Shown here piece after piece: positions 57,729 to 64,000 of a stretch of 64,000 nt of DNA. The stretch covers positions 40,579,987 to 40,643,986 of the forward strand of contig JAFMSR010000014.1 in NCBI GenBank assembly GCA_022818135.1. The letters run 5' to 3'. This DNA is from Saxidomus purpurata (taxonomy: Eukaryota > Mollusca > Bivalvia > Venerida > Veneridae). Position 1 is the first letter of the stretch. Each line of letters begins with the position of its first letter. The translations under genes were made by a program, and so were the position numbers. The notes beneath the pieces were generated by a model. That model was not told the DNA's origin and made no database searches. It saw only the letters and a list, made by a program, of their open reading frames with translations.

Positions 57729-57734
57729 TGCAAC
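57683..57734 (-). CDS. TEP1: TEP1 exon 1 (start codon at 57726-57728)
   Basis: First coding exon. The ATG lies 6 bases inside the exon after a tttgcag acceptor, so a noncoding exon must lie upstream. It encodes about 15 residues ([15 protein letters not shown]) and ends in phase 1; joining to exon 2 makes a Gly codon. The start is inferred, as no in-frame upstream ATG is available within this exon. Confidence 0.75.
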
Positions 57735-57859
57735 CTGCAAACATAGAAAGAAGCTCAAGATATTTCAAATAAGCAAGACTGAAGAGACGGAAACCAGTTG
57801 CATTTGTATGGCAGTATCTTTCTAAAAGAGAAAAATTGACAGGTGCTTTTGATAACAGT

Positions 57860-58110
57860 AGATTCCACTTAATTGCATATTCCGGTTATATGCATACAAA
57901 CTTAAAACACCGATCAATCCCTATATAATTCTGGGTGAATTGAGTAACCTAGGAGATTTGGAAATCTTTTAACTTTTTCTAACCCCCCACGCATGGCCAT
58001 AATAGTCAGTTATGACGGTTAGCCATTAACAAAGATGATAATTGCTATTAAAACTTTTCGCTTAATTGCATCATATTTGTCATGAGTTTCGCTTAATTGC
58101 ATAGCCCATT
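57860..58110. repeat. Possible TA-type MITE relic
   Basis: ACAGTAGATTCCACTTAATT and several TTTCGCTTAATTGCAT motifs resemble pogo/Tigger-derived tips; no matching right end found. Confidence 0.35.
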
Positions 58111-58599
58111 GTCTGAAAACGGCCAACCAGTCTAAAGTCTGTTCCATTCCACTTTGGACCCCCAACTTTGACCTGAACTGAAAAATCCTGAGCGGTTTTC
58201 GTATAAATTTTACCTGTTTTGTGATCTACAAAAAGACTAACCTCGAGAATTTTAAGCGTTTTTCAAATAATCACGTCATTTTGTAAAGATGCCGATTTTT
58301 ATTTTTCTATGGAGACTGGCCGTTGTTTACATTGGACGCCATTGACGTTTACTCTTCCCTTAAAGAGAAATTACGCCAAAGTTCAAGTGTTTTTCAATAA
58401 AATGTGTCGGGACATTTCAATATTGACAGTCAGATGCATGGTTATTAATAAAAAGGTATATAAGCACAGAAGAAACGCTTAAATGTAACAAAAAACTGTT
58501 GACAATCTTATAAGATCTACAATAAAAGATTTACCTAATTATTCCTGCTTTCAAATGATTCCTAGCCTACTGCAGTAGTAGGCTAATGTATTTACTTAC

Positions 58600-58860
58600 A
58601 GTTCCGTCACACATTTCAGATTTACTCCAGTCCATGAGTCATTACAGGACTAAACATTTTGAAAAACCTTAAGCAGTTGTTGAATTTCAGGTGAAGTAGC
58701 ATAACATGCAAGTGAAACACACATTCATTTAAACAGTGGCCCAACATGCATGTCACAGTATAACCCTTGAACACTCCATAATCCACTCTAAATCCTTTAT
58801 TTTCCTTCACAGTAATGAGCTAGATCTATTGATATTAAAACGACAACATAGATTTCAATT
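58600..58860 (-). other. Putative TEP1 5' UTR exon and promoter area
   Basis: Exon 1 begins at an acceptor, so an upstream noncoding exon is needed. At 58600 a strong donor (ACT|GTAAGT on the minus strand) could end it. The transcription start is not visible; the right boundary given is arbitrary. Confidence 0.3.
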
Positions 58861-58876
58861 CTCCGAAACTTGGTCG

Positions 58877-58901
58877 TGACGTAATTGAATTGATGACGTA
58901 G
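58877..58901. promoter_or_regulatory. Two CRE/ATF-like TGACGT sites
   Basis: TGACGTAA at 58877 and TGACGTAG at 58894, 17 bp apart, just upstream of the putative 5' UTR exon. Sequence match only; binding is inferred. Confidence 0.3.
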
Positions 58902-61739
58902 TATGAATAACAAATCTAGGAAAGTATGAGGGGATCCGACGGGGGAGTGTGCATTTGCAAGCATGCCTAAGGCAAAATGGTACCTAGCTAAATAAATTGA
59001 AATAACACAAAGAAGAGTAATAGTAATGTATAGGCATTTGGTAGTAGATTGATATACCCTTTTTTCATAGCCTGGTAAAACAAGATCAGAATAAACCTTT
59101 TCAACAAATTATAGAATATACACACGCTTTAAGAAATCACCTGTTCTATATGCATATAATCCTTCCTCATTCGTAGGTACATAATCAACAAAACTAACTG
59201 CTGTTTGGACAAAACCCGCTGCCATACACATGTAAGTCTTACTTGTTCTGTTAGTCATGATGTGAAAGGGCATTAAAATAATATGAATATCGTCTACTAA
59301 TAGTTGTGTTCGTCTTGCGCATTGTCGCTGCACATAATATGTATTTTGTCAGGGTCTGGAAATCTGGATAGGGGCAACATGTTATCCATTTTTACAGAAA
59401 AAATGCCTGCTAGCCAGGATTATTGTAGCCAGTAGAGTTCATTGATGTCTTCATCTTCAACAGTTTGAGTTACATTTCCATTTCAAAAATACTTATTTTA
59501 ATATGTGATTTTAACATAGCGGCTAAGTAGGTTTTATTTCTCATCCTACTACAGATTGGGTCGCAAATTACGTAACAAAGTTGGGTATTTTACTTTTTAG
59601 CATTTTAACAGGTTGTAATAGATCTATGTGTCTGATATAAATGTCAATTTTAATAATTGGGAAGGCTTTAAAATGACTTGTTATTGTTGTATAAAATATG
59701 TCCTAAGTAAAAAATGATATTTGAGATGTGTGCATTTAGTCAGTAAAAATGTACTTGAAACATTATGGGAGTGACAGCCTTGCAGTGTCTATTCTAGGAC
59801 CCGTGGTTGAGGGATTCATCCTATTTTTTCAACAAATCTATTCACAAAAGAATAGTTTTATGAATAATTTTTGTTTCTGAAAATATAAGGTCATGATCTC
59901 TTAATGTTATGGTGGACTCCCAAAGAAATCCCCCCCCTCCTTCTTCGTCCGCACCTGAGGGTGGGGTTCTTATTACATCATACATGCCATATATTTTCTG
60001 TATCAGTGGGTGAGCAAGAATTTGATATTTGCCGATATGATTCGACACAAAGATACTTTATTTTATGTTTTTCTATGATCCAAAATTTGTCTGTCTGAAT
60101 TCACATGTTTAATGTCGACAATTAAAAGTTTAGGGCCCTTGAAAAGATATTATGAAGATTTTCGTACTGGGCGGTGATTTAAAAGCAAGTTTGTATGCCA
60201 AAATCGTTGAAGCAGAGAATTCGGATTTGTTCAGGTCGGCATATATACATCATATCAAATACTTAATATGCACCGCAGAAATTTGTCTCTTTCAGCGTTG
60301 GTAATTTTGAGTACGTCCCTGGTATCGAAAGCTATGTGCATTTTGTAATATTGAAATAAATGGATACATATTAGGTATTTTTCATTTTCCTATGGGAAAA
60401 ATCACAAAAATGCGGATTTTTAACGTTTTAGTAAGAAATAATAGAAAAATGAAAAACATGCCTGGAAGATATTAAATTTCCAGATATAAATATGTAAATA
60501 AAAGGATAAATACATGCAACAGCGAAAAGAATTACTAGATGGTCCAAAATTAGGTGGAACAGACTTTTAGTGTCAATTGATCATCAAAGACGCCACAACA
60601 TTATAATTTCACTGCCGGGAAGTTAGCTGTTTCCGTTGTCAACACGACAAGCAGTGCAATAACAAAATTAGCGATGTGTAGAATTGACATTTTAAGGAAA
60701 ATTCAGTGAACCAAGTATAGCTTGATAACATTCTTTTACACGAATATAAAAAGTCATAATCAATTTATTAGAAGAATTTTTATAAAATTGATCGAGTAAA
60801 TGCAAATGTTCACGTAGTTGTTACCTTGTGATTTTATAGAAGATAATTTTTTAGCATAATGGAAAAACCGGGTTTTTCCAGTTGTTAAAATGGACTTATG
60901 TTATCAAATAAAAAATATTGATGAAGTTAAGTGTAGGAAATGAATTTACAATAATTTCATATATATTATCCAAGTTGAATTTAGGTTCTCCCATACAGGA
61001 GCCATTTTGGACCCTTCCCATGTGGTTATGACTAAAACATTCCCATTACAACTCTTCTCCCTTTTTTCATTCTTCAACAACCAGCTGATAACTGGTTGTT
61101 AAACTATTAAAATTTTTTAAATCAACATATTTTTAAAGAAATTCATTATATGTAAAAGTGTTCCCCAATTTTGTCAGGAAACGCTGACATTAGCGCAATT
61201 GCTCCTCAAGTAAGGGGAGAATATAATCGATGCGATAGCGTTATTTAAACACAGCGTCCACTGACCACGAAACTAGCGTTGTTTAATGGACCAGGTATCG
61301 TACATTATATGGACTAAGTTATAAGCCTATTAATTTATTAATTACAAATTAATCAAATGCAAATTTGGTTTTCCCCTCGTGGATTGGTAAGCACCTATAG
61401 TTATATTAAAATGTTGTTTCTTTTTAATTTTTAAATGCCACTGTGTATCTTTGACAATAAAAGACATCTAGTTATACGAAAGAAGTTTCTGAAGTTCTGT
61501 GTCTGTGGACAAATTAAAAGGTGCGCAAGAAAAAAAAAGATTGGTAATAAACCATTATTGCACCAAATCTGTTTTGAACAAATTACCTGCTTTTTTACAG
61601 CTGTCTTGCACTTGACAATGACTTTTGCATGTCAATGCAAGAATCTAAATATTTGCTTTGGTAATTTCACAACAATTTCAACTTGTTTGTACATATACTG
61701 TACCTCGTTTGAGGAGAGTTTTTTCCGGTTGTCATAAAC
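58902..61739. other. Upstream intergenic DNA
   Basis: AT-rich, with no gene model apart from the weak candidate at 60152. No repeat family of the introns is obvious here. Confidence 0.5.
60152..60357 (+). other. Speculative two-exon short ORF
   Basis: From ATG 60152 the frame reads MKIFVLGGDLKASLYAKIVE and onward to a possible donor (CAG|GTCGGC, intron 60235-60295) and acceptor (tttcag) with a second part VGNFEYVPGIESYVHFVILK and a stop. The 61-bp intron is far shorter than TEP1 introns here, and no family was recognised. Confidence 0.15.
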
Positions 61740-62291
61740 GCTTCCGGGTCAACTCGTACCTAAGTCAACTCGTACCTTAGTCATCTCGTACCCGAATTGG
61801 TCAACTCGTACGGTTCAAAAAGTCAACTCGTACCCTTTGTAGTCAACTCGTACCTTTTGTTTCAAAACTTATATTTCACCTACCTTTTGTTTCAAAACTT
61901 ATATTTTCAACCAGGAACAAAAGGTACTGATATGTAATCAGGGAATATTATATATCATTATTTTATTGAAATCTGTGTTATAGTGATCAATATTGTATAA
62001 TTTTCAGATATTAAACAATTGAAATTAACAAAATTGTTGTTCGAGAAGTAACTAATGTAGTCTTCTCAAAATTCAGTTGTTACTGTCAGTGCAAAATAAG
62101 AGCAAAATAACTATTTCAATGCAAACGTTTAATGATGGTTGATAAAAAAATATTATTATCTCAAAGATACTGAATAAAAATCGTTAAGGTACGAGTTGAC
62201 TTTTTCGAAAAAAAATCAGATACGAGTTGACCAATTCGGGTACGAGGTGACTAAGGTACGAGTTGACTTTGGTACGAGTTGACTGGTTACC
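61740..62291. mobile_element. Foldback element built of GTCAACTCGTACC arrays, 9-bp target duplication
   Basis: GTCATAAAC occurs at 61731-61739 and 62292-62300. Inside, GTCAACTCGTACC or close variants occur at 61748, 61764, 61780, 61800, 61822 and 61842, and inverted at 62188, 62220, 62239, 62255 and 62271; outer copies are spaced 16 bp in both arms. The 9-bp duplication suits a Mutator-like (MULE) foldback MITE. Confidence 0.75.
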
Positions 62292-63054
62292 GTCATAAAC
62301 ATACAAATGACTTAAAAAAACAAACAAATATGAATTATATTTTACGAATATGAATGAAGACACCGAATATGAACGGCGTTATCATGAGCACCTTGAATTT
62401 ACTGATATATAATAATATATTTACTTATAGGACAATAGAACTGTGTTCTATTAACTCGAAAACAATGTTTTAAGTATGTATGTCTTCTCTTCTTAGAGGA
62501 AGGTATTTCTTATTTTTATGCAATATCATTGAAACAAGACTGCACTTTTATATATTAAAAATTAGTCTCACTATTTCCACTTTGAAGGCAAACCGATTTT
62601 ACAGGTTGACATTTTAGAGCTGTCCGCCTTCTTAAAGGTGTGACAGTTATAAAATGTCAGATCTGTGAAAGGGGACACACTGAAACGCTAAATTAATTTG
62701 GCTCTTTAAAATTTACACACGTTTATCATTTTGGCTAACGTTATAAAATCATCTCCTCAAAAACGCTTCCCCTCAGGAAGATCGTGTACTATAGTCTGAT
62801 TGGTAGCCTACATCACGTATAAATAAGTCCCATGTACATTATTTGAAATATTCATTATTGGTGTTGTAAATGGTTAAGGAGATAACAATAATAAAGTAAT
62901 GATAAATGAGCACGTTGCCTTTGTCAGATTATTTACGTGTAATGTTATATATAACACGTCAGTCATTATTGTGTTTCGAAAATGAACAATTTCAAAGCAA
63001 TGGAAGTAAGGGAAGACTGGTATGTAGTTTAATTTACAGCTGGCTAGATACTGA

Positions 63055-63420
63055 TGAAAAATTCTTATTATGAGTAGTGCTCACTGAACAATGTTTATTG
63101 TGAGAAGAGCTCACTGAACAATGTCACCGTGGTGAGTGAAAACTGAAAATGCTCACTGTTAGTAATACTTACTTTGAGTCGTGCTCACTCTGAATAATGC
63201 TCACTATAATGATAACTGAACAATGTTTAGTGTGAGTAGTGCTCATTGGACAATGCTCGCTGTAGGTAATTCTCACTGAACAATGCTCACTGCAAGAAGT
63301 GTTCACTGATCAATGCCGACTGTGAGTAGTGATCATTGAACAATGTTTACTTTCAGAAATGCTCAACATGAGTAATGTTCTCTCTTAGTTGTACTCATTG
63401 AACAATGCCCACTGTGTAGT
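63055..63420. repeat. Degenerate tandem repeat of about 30 bp
   Basis: Repeats of GCTCACTGAACAATG and TGTGAGTAGT variants. 62301-63054 and 63421-64000 hold nothing recognised. Confidence 0.85.
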
Positions 63421-64000
63421 ACGTATTCATTTGTGTTAATAACGCGGCAAAAGTGTGACCGTGCGATCTCGTGCACGCATCATAAATGGACTCCCACTTT
63501 CGAATGAAAACGGGGAACAATTTCAAACTTCGATCCCCTGCAGGGATTTCCAACCTGGTTAACAAGTTAAATTTTGCATATAACTATATGCTCGGCAAAA
63601 TGTAACCTTAATTTGATAGATTTTGCTATTTTACGATTTTTCTGGTCTGTAATTGTACATGCAGCTGTTTCAGTCTATGACTTAATCATGTCCACTCTTT
63701 TGGCACAACGTCCCATTTTTATGTTTCCCGAAGACAAGTCGTGATATTATAGTGTCCGCTTCTTAATTACGTATATTTGTACGTCCGCTCGCAAATCATC
63801 TTCTTCTGACTGTTATAATGGTATGTTCTCAGTATATACCTACACGTATTAATGTTTATGAGAGTTTTTTTCTAGAGTATATGTGCAGTAAAATATATCA
63901 AATTTGCCGACTTAACGCCATCGATGGCAATTTCAAACTTTTTTCTTGCATACTGGATCGGGGTATCCTCAATTTTCACCAGTGCTGGAAAATCTCATAT

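Overview
The window is eukaryotic and looks like an invertebrate, most likely a bivalve mollusc. Genes are split by many GT-AG introns. The introns are packed with tRNA-derived SINEs, small TA-, TTAA- and 8-bp-target MITEs, and tandem-cored repeats ending in simple (ACGG/ACAG) runs and C/G-rich hairpins, a type I associate with bivalve genomes. The organism call is inference from repeat style and protein similarity.

One gene fills about 58 kb on the minus strand: TEP1, the telomerase-associated and vault-associated protein. I could trace 56 coding exons from the ATG at 57728 down to 664. All have GT-AG boundaries and compatible phases, giving 2730 codons with no stop. Domain order is: a Ser/Leu-rich N-terminus (1-272), a TROVE RNA-binding region (about 290-790) carrying two RG/RGG-rich inserts, a vWA-like region (about 790-1005), DUF4062 (about 1059-1165), a NACHT NTPase (about 1280-1540), a helical linker, and about 16 WD40 repeats (1845 to the end). 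The last part of the C-terminus lies beyond the left edge.

The region 5155-17476 contains six WD40 exons (48-53) twice, with a 500-N gap (11001-11500) exactly between the copies. The duplicate boundaries coincide with the contig ends, the coding differences are mostly synonymous, and joining the copies would shift the frame (811 nt). I read this as two unmerged overlapping haplotype contigs, not a real duplication. It gives a view of two alleles that differ by several transposon insertions and minisatellite lengths.

Layout (+ coordinates): 1-663 foldback repeat; 664-5154 exons 56-54 with a 29-bp minisatellite and a hAT-like element; 5155-11000 haplotype A of exons 53-48; gap; 11501-17476 haplotype B; 17477-26614 exons 47-36; 26615-34604 linker and distal NACHT exons 35-26; 35269-38780 Walker A exon, DUF4062 and linker exons 25-20; 40607-52806 vWA, TROVE and N-terminal exons 19-4; 53080-54443 a large tandem-cored element; 55086-57734 exons 3-1; 58600-64000 putative 5' UTR exon and upstream intergenic DNA, including a foldback element with a 9-bp target duplication at 61740-62291. 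No second convincing gene was seen.
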